Positions 1 through 7,466 of a stretch of 11,760 nucleotides of DNA are shown here, piece after piece; position 1 is the first letter of the stretch; every line of letters starts with the position of its first letter. The notes under the pieces are model-generated. The model was not told the origin of the DNA. It saw nothing but the letters and a program-made list of their open reading frames with translations, and searched no databases. Origin of the DNA: an uncultured Ruminococcus sp. (GTDB taxonomy: Bacteria; Bacillota; Clostridia; Lachnospirales; Lachnospiraceae); the NCBI GenBank assembly GCA_900544395.1, contig UQVC01000047.1, positions 1 through 11,760 on the forward strand, given 5' to 3'. The position numbers and the translations under genes were made by a program.

Positions 1-90
1 TTTTTTCTTTATTATACTATAATTCCATTTGTTTTTCTATATTTTCTTTCTATCATTATATTTATTTTTATTTATCTGACTATTTTTGTT
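1..90. other. AT-rich sequence downstream of gyrA, no gene seen
   Basis: This stretch is very T-rich on the plus strand and lies beyond the gyrA terminator. I see no open reading frame, repeat or convincing RNA. It is probably the spacer between gyrA and the next gene outside the window. Confidence 0.5.
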
Positions 91-126
91 AAAAAAGAAC
101 CCTCGCACACTGTACGAAGGTTCTTT
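91..126 (-). terminator. Intrinsic terminator of the dnaA-to-gyrA gene block
   Basis: On the minus strand, AAAGAACC (126-119) pairs perfectly with GGTTCTTT (101-94). The stem continues inward (118-112 with 108-102), closing with two G-U pairs around a 3-nt loop. A run of six T follows on the minus strand. The G-U pairs form only in the minus-strand transcript, which supports termination of leftward transcription. It starts 3 nt past the gyrA stop codon. Confidence 0.9.
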
Positions 127-129
127 CCT

Positions 130-2643
130 CTATTCTTCAGCCGGAACTTCTGTCTCTTCTTCATCTTCTGAAATTTCGATTTCTTCCCCATCAATTTCTG
201 CAGACGCTTTCCGAACTTTTGCAATACTTGCTACTTTCTCATCTTCCGGCAGATTAATTAGTTTTACTCCGGATGTGATTCGGCCATATACAGAGATATC
301 GGAACATTTCATACGGATCACAATTCCCTCTGTATTGATCATCATGATCTCGCTGTCTTCATCCACAGCTTTCATACCGACAACATCCCCGGTCTTCTCC
401 GTAATCTTATAACATTTCACACCTTTTCCGCCACGGTTCTGTCTTGTAAACTCATCCATATCCGTAAGTTTACCCATACCCTTCTCAGACGCGATCAACA
501 AATATTTGCCCTGATTACTAATCTGCATTCCGATCACTTCATCATGATCGCCCAGGTTCATGCCTCGCACTCCCATAGATACTCGGCCGGTCGGACGTAC
601 ATCTTTCTCACTGAAACGGATACACATACCGTATTTTGTCACCAGGATCACATCCTGTTCATCATCCGTGATCTTCACTTCGATCAGTCTGTCATCTTCT
701 CGCAGCACGATCGCAGCCAAACCTGTCTTTCTGACATTTGCATAATCTTTGATTGGTGTTTTCTTCACCAGACCTTTTTCTGTAGCCATTAACAGATACT
801 GTCCATCCTCGTATTCGCGGATTGGGATCATCGCTGTAATCTTCTCATCCGGCATCAGCTGCAGAAGATTGATGATTGCAGTACCCCGCGCAGTCCGGCT
901 TGCTTCCGGAATCTCATATCCTTTGAGCCGGTATACCCGTCCTGTATTCGTAAAGAACATAATGTAGTGGTGTGTTGTCGTGATAAACAACTCTTTGATG
1001 TAATCATCCTCCAGGATCTGCATCCCTTTGATGCCTTTTCCACCACGGTTCTGGCTCTTGAATGTATCCATAGACATTCTCTTGATATATCCCATTTTTG
1101 TCATGGTGATCACAACATTTTCTCTTGGGATCAAGTCTTCCATGGAAATATCGAACTCATCAAATCCGATGGAAGTTCTTCTCTCATCTCCATATTTTTC
1201 GGAAATGACAAGAATCTCCTTTTTGATCACTGCAAGAAGCAGTTTTCGATCTGCAAGAATCGCTTTTAATTCCCCGATTCGCTTCATCAGTTCTGCATAT
1301 TCTGCTTCCAGTTTTTCTCTTTCCAAACCGGTCAGCGCACGAAGACGCATGTCTACAATCGCACTTGCCTGTACTTCTGTCAGATCAAATCTGGACATCA
1401 ACTCTTCTTTGGCTGCCTGAACGTTTTTGGAACCACGGATGATCCGAATGACTTCGTCGATATTGTCAAGGGCGATCAGCAAGCCCTGCAAGATATGTGC
1501 CCGTTCTTCTGCTTTATTCAGTTCATACTGAGTCCTTCTTGTCACAACCTCTTCCTGGTGCTTCAGATAATAATTCAGCATATCCAGGATATTCATCACC
1601 TTTGGCTCATTGTTGACAAGCGCCAGCATGATCACACCGAAGGTATCCTGCAGCTGTGTATGTTTGTACAACTGATTTAAAATGACATTTGGATTCACAT
1701 CTCTTCTGAGTTCGATGCAGATACGCATTCCTTCCCGGCTGGACTGATCTGCCAGATTGGTGATCCCATCTATCTTTTTATCACGTACCAGCTCTGCAAT
1801 CTTCTCGATCAGACGTGCTTTGTTGACCATATACGGCAGCTCCGTTACGATGATCTGGTTCTTGCCGTTTGCCATTGGCTCAATATTGGTGATCGCACGC
1901 ACACGGATCTTTCCGCGTCCTGTACGGTATGCTTCTTCAATCCCTCTTGTTCCAAGAATCTCTGCTCCTGTCGGGAAATCCGGTCCCTTGATAATCTGAA
2001 GGATGTCTTCGATACTGGTCTCTCCATTCTCATCAATCTGATCATCAATGATCTTTACCACCGCCCCGATGACTTCTTTCAAATTGTGCGGAGGAATATT
2101 CGTTGCCATTCCAACGGCAATACCAGAAGTTCCGTTCACAAGTAAGTTCGGAAATCTGGCTGGAAGAACAGTCGGTTCTTTCTCTGTCTCATCGAAGTTC
2201 GGTGCAAAGTCTACGGTATTTTTATTGATGTCAGCAGTCATCTCCATGGAAATCTTGCTCAGACGTGCCTCAGTATATCGCATGGCAGCAGCACCGTCCC
2301 CATCCACAGATCCAAAGTTGCCATGTCCGTCAACCAGCGGATATCTCGTAGACCAGTCTTGTGCCAGATTTACCAGTGCCCCATAAATGGAACTGTCTCC
2401 ATGTGGATGATATTTACCCATGGTATCACCGACGATACGCGCACATTTACGATGCGGCTTATCCGGTCCGTTGTTCAGCTCGATCATCGAATACAGGATC
2501 CTTCGCTGTACCGGCTTTAATCCGTCTCTGACATCCGGCAGGGCACGGGAGGCGATTACGCTCATTGCATAGTCGATATAGGAAGTCTCCATTGTCTTTT
2601 TCAGGTCAACTTCATGGACTTTATCAAAAATATTATCTTCCAT
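130..2643 (-). CDS. gyrA: DNA gyrase subunit A
   Basis: GyrA is the DNA-breaking and rejoining subunit of the A2B2 gyrase that introduces negative supercoils; it acts on the chromosome in the cytoplasm. At 837 residues it has normal length. The N-terminal breakage-reunion domain carries the catalytic tyrosine Y123 in the AAMRYTEAR motif and the quinolone pocket HPHGDS at 79-84. The C-terminal DNA-wrapping domain contains a GyrA box QNRGGKG at 531-537 and a second identical copy at 735-741, then a strongly acidic tail of about 25 residues. The ATG start has AAGGAG 7 nt upstream. It follows gyrB after a 35-nt gap, so co-transcription is expected, and the gene ends just before a terminator. The position equivalent to E. 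coli D87 is glycine (G88), a departure from the usual acidic residue. Identity is certain. Confidence 0.99.
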   Translation of the reverse strand: MEDNIFDKVHEVDLKKTMETSYIDYAMSVIASRALPDVRDGLKPVQRRILYSMIELNNGPDKPHRKCARIVGDTMGKYHPHGDSSIYGALVNLAQDWSTRYPLVDGHGNFGSVDGDGAAAMRYTEARLSKISMEMTADINKNTVDFAPNFDETEKEPTVLPARFPNLLVNGTSGIAVGMATNIPPHNLKEVIGAVVKIIDDQIDENGETSIEDILQIIKGPDFPTGAEILGTRGIEEAYRTGRGKIRVRAITNIEPMANGKNQIIVTELPYMVNKARLIEKIAELVRDKKIDGITNLADQSSREGMRICIELRRDVNPNVILNQLYKHTQLQDTFGVIMLALVNNEPKVMNILDMLNYYLKHQEEVVTRRTQYELNKAEERAHILQGLLIALDNIDEVIRIIRGSKNVQAAKEELMSRFDLTEVQASAIVDMRLRALTGLEREKLEAEYAELMKRIGELKAILADRKLLLAVIKKEILVISEKYGDERRTSIGFDEFDISMEDLIPRENVVITMTKMGYIKRMSMDTFKSQNRGGKGIKGMQILEDDYIKELFITTTHHYIMFFTNTGRVYRLKGYEIPEASRTARGTAIINLLQLMPDEKITAMIPIREYEDGQYLLMATEKGLVKKTPIKDYANVRKTGLAAIVLREDDRLIEVKITDDEQDVILVTKYGMCIRFSEKDVRPTGRVSMGVRGMNLGDHDEVIGMQISNQGKYLLIASEKGMGKLTDMDEFTRQNRGGKGVKCYKITEKTGDVVGMKAVDEDSEIMMINTEGIVIRMKCSDISVYGRITSGVKLINLPEDEKVASIAKVRKASAEIDGEEIEISEDEEETEVPAEE

Positions 2644-2678
2644 GTTCTTTCTCCTTGTTTTTTAAGTATATTACAATG

Positions 2679-4616
2679 CTATATATCCAGATTTTTGACG
2701 AATCTGGCATTTTCTTCAATGAACTCTCGTCTTGGTTCTACCTTATCTCCCATCAATGTGGTAAATGTCAGATCCAATTCGGAAGATGTCTCATCATCCA
2801 TAGTGACTCTCAGCAATACACGGTGCTCAGGATCCATGGTTGTCTCCCAAAGCTGATCCGCATCCATCTCTCCAAGACCCTTATAACGCTGAATTTTATT
2901 ATTGTTGTCTCGTCCCACTTCTGTAAGAATCTCATTTAATTCCTCATCACTGTATGCATACCAGACTTTTTTATTCTTTTCCAGTTTATAAAGCGGCGGC
3001 TGTGCCAGATAGACATACCCCTCCCGGATCAGATCCGGCATAAAACGATACAGGAACGTCAGAAGTAGGGTGCTGATATGCGCACCATCTACATCGGCAT
3101 CTGTCATGATGATGATCTTATGATATCTCAACTTGGAAATATCAAAATCTTCATGGATACCTGTTCCAAATGCTGTAATCATGGCTTTGATCTCTGCATT
3201 GGCATAAATCTTGTCCAGTCTTGCCTTTTCTACGTTCAGGATTTTCCCTCTCAGAGGAAGAATCGCCTGTGTGATACGGTCTCTTGCTGTTTTCGCAGAA
3301 CCGCCCGCAGAATCTCCCTCAACGATATAAATCTCACAGTTCTCCGGATTTTTGTCCGAACAATCTGCCAGTTTTCCCGGCAGAGACATTCCTTCCAGCG
3401 CAGATTTTCTTCTGGTCAGATCTCTTGCTTTTCTGGCAGCCTCTCTGGCACGCTGTGCCATCACTGATTTTTCTACCACTTGTTTGGCAATCACCGGATT
3501 CTGCTCTAAAAAGATTTCCAGCTGCGTGCTGACAATATTGTCTACTGCGCCACGAGCCTCACTGTTTCCGAGCTTTTGTTTTGTCTGTCCTTCAAACTGA
3601 GGATCTTCAATCTTCACACTTACGATTGCTGTCAGACCCTCACGGATATCGTCTCCTGAAAGATTCGGTTCATTCTCTTTCAGCAGTTTATTCTTTCTTG
3701 CATATTCATTAAATGTCTTAGTCAGCGCATTTCTAAATCCTACAATATGTGTTCCACCTTCCGGCGTCGTAATATTGTTTACAAATCCATAGGTGTTATC
3801 ACTGTAAGAATCATTATGCTGCATTGCAACTTCTACAGCAACCCCGTCTTTCTCTCCATCACAATAGATGATTGTGTCATATAACGGTGTCTTACTCTTA
3901 TTCAGATATGTGACGAATTCTTTGATCCCGCCTTCATAGTGGAACGTATGTTCTCTAGCTTCTTCTCCTCGAAGATCCTGCAGTACAATCTTGAGCCCCT
4001 TTGTCAGAAATGCCATCTCACGGAGTCTTTGTTTTAATACATCGTACTCAAATACCGTCTCTTCAAAAATCTCTCCGTCTGGAAGGAATGTTACCTTTGT
4101 TCCGGTCTTGTCTGGTTCACACTCTCCCACGACTTTTAATTTATACATGGTTTTTCCGCGTTCATAACGCTGTTTGTAGATCTTGCCCTCGTTATAAATC
4201 TCAACTTCCAGCCATACAGAAAGTGCGTTAACAACGGATGCACCAACACCATGCAGCCCTCCGGACACTTTGTATCCTCCGCCGCCGAATTTTCCACCGG
4301 CATGAAGGATCGTAAATACAACTTCAACCGCTGGAATCCCTGCTTTATGATTTAATCCTACCGGAATCCCACGTCCATTATCAATGACCGTCACGGAATT
4401 ATCCGGATTGATCTTTACCTGAATCGTATCACAATATCCCGCCAATGCCTCATCTACCGCGTTGTCAACGATTTCATATACCAGATGATGAAGTCCTCTT
4501 GCAGAGGTGCTCCCAATATACATTCCCGGCCTTTTTCTTACTGCCTCCAGCCCTTCTAATATTTGGATCTGGTCTGCTCCATATTCTGCATCAAATTCAG
4601 TACTTGTTGCACCCAT
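2679..4616 (-). CDS. gyrB: DNA gyrase subunit B
   Basis: GyrB is the ATPase subunit of gyrase and drives strand passage through GyrA. The 645-residue length is typical. Order of domains: a GHKL ATPase domain with EIVDNAVDEA (E48 as the expected catalytic base, N52 for Mg-ATP), the DNGRGIPVG loop and the GLHGVGASVVNAL lid motif; a transducer domain; then a TOPRIM domain with EGDSAGGSAK beginning at E433 and the metal-binding DADVDG at 506-511; and a C-terminal PPLYK and QRYKGLGEM segment. The ATG start is preceded by AGGAGG with 7-nt spacing. The recF stop codon TAG is itself part of this Shine-Dalgarno (TAGGAGG), leaving only 11 nt between the genes, so gyrB translation is probably coupled to recF. 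No remB-type gene sits between recF and gyrB. Confidence 0.99.
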   Translation of the reverse strand: MGATSTEFDAEYGADQIQILEGLEAVRKRPGMYIGSTSARGLHHLVYEIVDNAVDEALAGYCDTIQVKINPDNSVTVIDNGRGIPVGLNHKAGIPAVEVVFTILHAGGKFGGGGYKVSGGLHGVGASVVNALSVWLEVEIYNEGKIYKQRYERGKTMYKLKVVGECEPDKTGTKVTFLPDGEIFEETVFEYDVLKQRLREMAFLTKGLKIVLQDLRGEEAREHTFHYEGGIKEFVTYLNKSKTPLYDTIIYCDGEKDGVAVEVAMQHNDSYSDNTYGFVNNITTPEGGTHIVGFRNALTKTFNEYARKNKLLKENEPNLSGDDIREGLTAIVSVKIEDPQFEGQTKQKLGNSEARGAVDNIVSTQLEIFLEQNPVIAKQVVEKSVMAQRAREAARKARDLTRRKSALEGMSLPGKLADCSDKNPENCEIYIVEGDSAGGSAKTARDRITQAILPLRGKILNVEKARLDKIYANAEIKAMITAFGTGIHEDFDISKLRYHKIIIMTDADVDGAHISTLLLTFLYRFMPDLIREGYVYLAQPPLYKLEKNKKVWYAYSDEELNEILTEVGRDNNNKIQRYKGLGEMDADQLWETTMDPEHRVLLRVTMDDETSSELDLTFTTLMGDKVEPRREFIEENARFVKNLDI

Positions 4617-4627
4617 TTAAAAACCTC

Positions 4628-5713
4628 CTAATTTTCCTTCGTCACATTTCCGCTTTCTACACGGAAAATTTTATTTATAGAAAATCGATGATTCACAAAC
4701 TCATCTAATCCAGTACATGTAATCACGGTCTGTATATCATGAATACTGTCCAGCAAATAGTTTTGCCTGTGCTTGTCCAGTTCAGACAAGACATCGTCCA
4801 ATAACAAAATCGGTGTATCCCGAATCACTTCCTTTACCAGCTCGATCTCGGAAAGCTTCAGAGACAAAGCTGCTGTCCTCTGCTGTCCCTGGGATCCAAA
4901 TTTACGGATATCCAGATCACCGGACAAAAAACACAGATCATCTCTGTGTGGACCGACAGACGTACTTTTCATCCGAATATCTCTCTCCCGGTTTTTCTTC
5001 AATGCCTGTTCTAACGAAAGATTTCCGATACTGCTCTCATAAGAAAGCGTGATTCTCTCTCGTCCCCCTGTCAACTTGTAATGGATGTCAGAAATGATCT
5101 GGTTTACCTGCTGAATAAATTTTTGCCTGCCCTCCATCACTTTTTCCCCATATTGCGCGAGCTGCATATCCCAGATATCCAGCGTATCCATCAGGTGTTC
5201 CTGGCGACAGAGTTCTTTTAACAGAGAATTTCTCTGATTGATGATTCGATTATAATTGGATAAATTGCTTAAATACACTTTGTCGATCTGAGATAACTCC
5301 AGATCAATAAAGCGTCTCCTTCCAGCCGGACCATCTTTGATGATGTTCAGATCCTCCGGCGAAAAGAAGACAAAATGTACAATTCCAAACAATTCACTTG
5401 CTTTTCGAATTGGAATTTTATTGATCGCGATTCCTTTTGGACTGTTCTTTTTGAGATGCATATCAATCTGGAATTCCATCCCATTTTTCTCCACGATGGT
5501 CTCCAGATGTGATTCATCCCTGCCGAACTGTATCAAATCTCTGTCTTTTGTCCCTCTGTGGGATTTTGTCGTACCTGACAAATATAACGCCTCAAGAATA
5601 TTGGTCTTCCCCTGTGCATTATCCCCATACAGGATATTTGTCTTTGAATCAAATGTCATATCCAATAATTCGTAATTCCTGTAATTTTTGAGCTTTAAAG
5701 ATTTGATAACCAT
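4628..5713 (-). CDS. recF: DNA replication and repair protein RecF
   Basis: RecF is an SMC/ABC-like ATPase that, with RecO and RecR, helps load RecA at single-strand gaps and at stalled forks. At 361 residues it is typical. The Walker A motif GDNAQGKTN is at residues 30-38, the ABC signature-like segment FGSQGQQR at 272-279, and the Walker B with D-loop LLLDDVLSELD at 303-313. The ATG start has GGAG 5 nt upstream. It follows yaaA after 41 nt, a gap that contains a good sigma-A-like promoter, so recF and the gyrase genes may be transcribed independently of dnaA-dnaN. Its stop codon overlaps the gyrB ribosome binding site. Confidence 0.98.
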   Translation of the reverse strand: MVIKSLKLKNYRNYELLDMTFDSKTNILYGDNAQGKTNILEALYLSGTTKSHRGTKDRDLIQFGRDESHLETIVEKNGMEFQIDMHLKKNSPKGIAINKIPIRKASELFGIVHFVFFSPEDLNIIKDGPAGRRRFIDLELSQIDKVYLSNLSNYNRIINQRNSLLKELCRQEHLMDTLDIWDMQLAQYGEKVMEGRQKFIQQVNQIISDIHYKLTGGRERITLSYESSIGNLSLEQALKKNRERDIRMKSTSVGPHRDDLCFLSGDLDIRKFGSQGQQRTAALSLKLSEIELVKEVIRDTPILLLDDVLSELDKHRQNYLLDSIHDIQTVITCTGLDEFVNHRFSINKIFRVESGNVTKEN

Positions 5714-5736
5714 AATTTCTCCATCAATATGTAACT

Positions 5737-5765
5737 ATTTTACACGTTTTTTCGTTATTTTTCAA
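5737..5765 (-). promoter_or_regulatory. Predicted sigma-A promoter upstream of recF
   Basis: On the minus strand, a -35 element TTGAAA (5765-5760) and a -10 element TAAAAT (5742-5737) are separated by exactly 17 bp; each matches consensus at five of six positions. The -35 overlaps the last codons of yaaA. Transcription would start near 5730, giving a short leader of about 17 nt before the recF ATG. It could drive recF-gyrB-gyrA separately from the dnaA promoter. This is prediction only. Confidence 0.55.
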
Positions 5766-5970
5766 TTTTTATTTCCTGTCCGTCAAATCCGGCAACATCT
5801 CCCGGATATAATTTTCGGCCTCTTCTTGTGTCAACTTCTCCATTCACTGTAACCAGCCCATCCTGGATCACCTCTTTGGCTTCCACTCCTGATTCCACAA
5901 GACCTGCTGCTTTCAATGCCTGCCCAAGCTTAATAAACTCATCTGTTTCTCTTAATGTAATTGTTTCCAT
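5755..5970 (-). CDS. yaaA: S4 RNA-binding domain protein, YaaA family
   Basis: This small protein (71 residues from the chosen start) consists almost wholly of an S4-like RNA-binding domain. The typical motifs are FIKLGQALKAAGLVESG near the N terminus, then the turn VTVNGEVDTRRGRKLYPGD. B. subtilis YaaA, at the same place between dnaN and recF, has nearly the same length; an RNA or ribosome-related role is assumed from the domain. Two starts are possible in frame: a GTG at 5976 and an ATG at 5970. I prefer the ATG because AGAG lies 5 nt before it, whereas the GTG has almost no spacing from that purine run. It begins 14 nt after the dnaN stop, so it is surely in the same operon. Confidence 0.93.
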   Translation of the reverse strand: METITLRETDEFIKLGQALKAAGLVESGVEAKEVIQDGLVTVNGEVDTRRGRKLYPGDVAGFDGQEIKIEK

Positions 5971-5984
5971 ATGCACTCTACTTT

Positions 5985-7094
5985 CTACGCAACTGCGTTA
6001 AAATTTACCGGAAGGATCAAATAAATGTAGCTCTGGTTTTCATCTTTGATAAAGCATGGAGCTTTTGCATTCATAAAATACAGGTCTACTTCTTCATCGT
6101 CAATGACACGAAGCGCATCGATCAAAAACTTCGGATTAAATCCGATGAGCAAGTCTTTTCCTTCTTTGGTAATAAAAATAGTTTCATCCATAGAACCAAT
6201 CTGAGATTTGATCTTTAATTCCATAGTGCCGTCTTTAATATCAATAATGATCGGTTTTTTATCCCCTTCTTTGATCAATAAAGTGGCACGATCAATACAG
6301 TCCAGAAGTTCTTTTTTATGAATTCGCACTTTTGTTTCATAATCACTGGACAACATCTGATCGATCTTAAAATACTCCCCTTCGATCAAACGTGATACCA
6401 CAACTGTTTTATCGAATTCAAATACAATATGATTCTTTGTGAAAGAAATATCAACAGTGGCTTCCGACTCGCCTCCGATGATCTTACTGATTTCCTGAAG
6501 TGTCTTTCCAGGAACAATCACCTTTTTCTGTCCGTAATCTTCCTTCAATTCTATCTTACGAATTGAGATTCTATGACCATCTAGTGAGACAACTTTGAGT
6601 ATATTACCCTCAATTTCAAACAATTCACCTGTCATCATCTTATTTGTATCATTATCTGCGATAGAGAAAATTGTCTGACGAATCACTTCTTTCAATGTAA
6701 ATTCTGAGACAGTAATATAATCTTCTTTTTCTATTACAGGAAGGTATGAAAAATCTTCGCCTGATTGTGCTGCAATATTAAATTTTGCTTTTTCACAGGT
6801 GATCAAAGTCTGATTGTCAGAGGTTGTTTCAATTACAACATCACTGTCTGGAAGTTTCCGAACGATTTCGGAAAAGATTTTCGCATTTAATGCAATGATT
6901 CCACGATCTAAAATGTCACCGTCAATTCGGGTTTCAATTCCAAGCTCCATATCATTTGCTGTTAATTTAATAACATCTGTAGATGCGTCAACTAAAATAC
7001 ATTCTAAGATAGGCATTGTTGTCTTGGAAGGTACTGCTTTTGAAACAATGCTGACACCTTTTACAAGATTAGATTTCTTACATATGATTTTCAT
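5985..7094 (-). CDS. dnaN: DNA polymerase III beta sliding clamp
   Basis: DnaN forms the ring-shaped dimer that tethers polymerase III and many repair proteins to DNA. At 369 residues it has the usual length for three repeated clamp domains of about 120 residues each. Recognisable features are the N terminus with KGVSIVSKAVPSKTTMPILE, the central LPVIEKEDYITV and DGHRISIRKIEL segments, and the C-terminal YLILPVNF, where the clamp normally ends with its partner-binding cleft strand; a short extra NAVA follows. The ATG has AAAGGAG upstream with a rather long spacing of 11 nt, and an in-frame stop just upstream rules out a longer form. It lies 372 bp downstream of dnaA, a gap unusually rich in signals, and 14 nt before yaaA. 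Confidence 0.98.
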   Translation of the reverse strand: MKIICKKSNLVKGVSIVSKAVPSKTTMPILECILVDASTDVIKLTANDMELGIETRIDGDILDRGIIALNAKIFSEIVRKLPDSDVVIETTSDNQTLITCEKAKFNIAAQSGEDFSYLPVIEKEDYITVSEFTLKEVIRQTIFSIADNDTNKMMTGELFEIEGNILKVVSLDGHRISIRKIELKEDYGQKKVIVPGKTLQEISKIIGGESEATVDISFTKNHIVFEFDKTVVVSRLIEGEYFKIDQMLSSDYETKVRIHKKELLDCIDRATLLIKEGDKKPIIIDIKDGTMELKIKSQIGSMDETIFITKEGKDLLIGFNPKFLIDALRVIDDEEVDLYFMNAKAPCFIKDENQSYIYLILPVNFNAVA

Positions 7095-7208
7095 CTGTTA
7101 ATAATCTCCTTTCAAATTTGTGAAATGTAAGTTATGGTGAAAAACTTTCAGTAGCCGAATCTTATAAAGAGAAATATAAAAGTTTTCCGTCTTAGCCGCC
7201 GTAGGGGG

Positions 7209-7225
7209 TGTGAATATGTTGATAA
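7209..7225 (-). promoter_or_regulatory. Tandem DnaA-box-like sites between dnaA and dnaN
   Basis: On the minus strand TTATCAACA (7225-7217, one mismatch to TTATCCACA) is followed immediately by ATATTCACA (7217-7209, two mismatches). Both face the GC-rich island and the AT-rich segment next to dnaN. The arrangement resembles the B. subtilis unwinding region, which also lies between dnaA and dnaN. Confidence 0.45.
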
Positions 7226-7401
7226 GTGCTCAAAAGCATTATAAATCAAGGGCTTTTGGACTTTGATAAGTCTGTAGAAACCATAAGGAAAACGAGTGGA
7301 TGATGTTTGTATAACATAATATGCAATGACACGAAATTATTTTATTAACACTAAAATCCACAGGGTTTCAACATATTTATTCACACTTAAACGGAAAGAA
7401 T

Positions 7402-7423
7402 CTGAGGGTTAAAAAACCCTCAG
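7402..7423 (-). terminator. Hairpin downstream of dnaA, probable weak terminator
   Basis: A perfect 9-bp stem, CTGAGGGTT paired with AACCCTCAG, with a 4-nt loop, lies 43 nt past the dnaA stop codon. The following minus-strand sequence (ATTCTTTCC) is only moderately T-rich, so termination may be partial. It could reduce read-through from dnaA into dnaN. Confidence 0.6.
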
Positions 7424-7466
7424 AAAAATAAATGTGCTGTGTCTTATATTGTTACGAAAATCCGTA

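Larger units (their letters stand above)
7095..7466. other. dnaA-dnaN intergenic region with origin-like signals
   Basis: No gene is visible in this 372-bp gap. From the dnaA side it holds a terminator-like hairpin (7402-7423), DnaA-box-like sites TTATTCACA (7377-7385, plus) and AAATCCACA (7354-7362, plus), an inverted repeat with 7-bp arms CAAAAGC/GCTTTTG (7231-7237 and 7252-7258) enclosing a TATAAT on the minus strand (7243-7238), two adjoining minus-strand sites TTATCAACA (7225-7217) and ATATTCACA (7217-7209), a GC-rich island (about 7188-7208), then an AT-rich stretch (about 7160-7187) and the dnaN ribosome binding site. A dnaN promoter is not clear: the TATAAT lacks a good -35. Confidence 0.6.

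Noticed and set aside
86..4708. Many plus-strand ORFs of 60-130 codons opposite gyrA and gyrB
   Set aside because: They lie antisense inside two certain genes, lack ribosome binding sites and have cysteine- and serine-rich compositions typical of shadow frames.
7238..7243. TATAAT on the minus strand as the dnaN promoter -10
   Set aside because: No acceptable -35 lies 16-18 bp upstream (TCAAAG at 17 bp), and it sits inside an inverted repeat; left as an unproven possibility.
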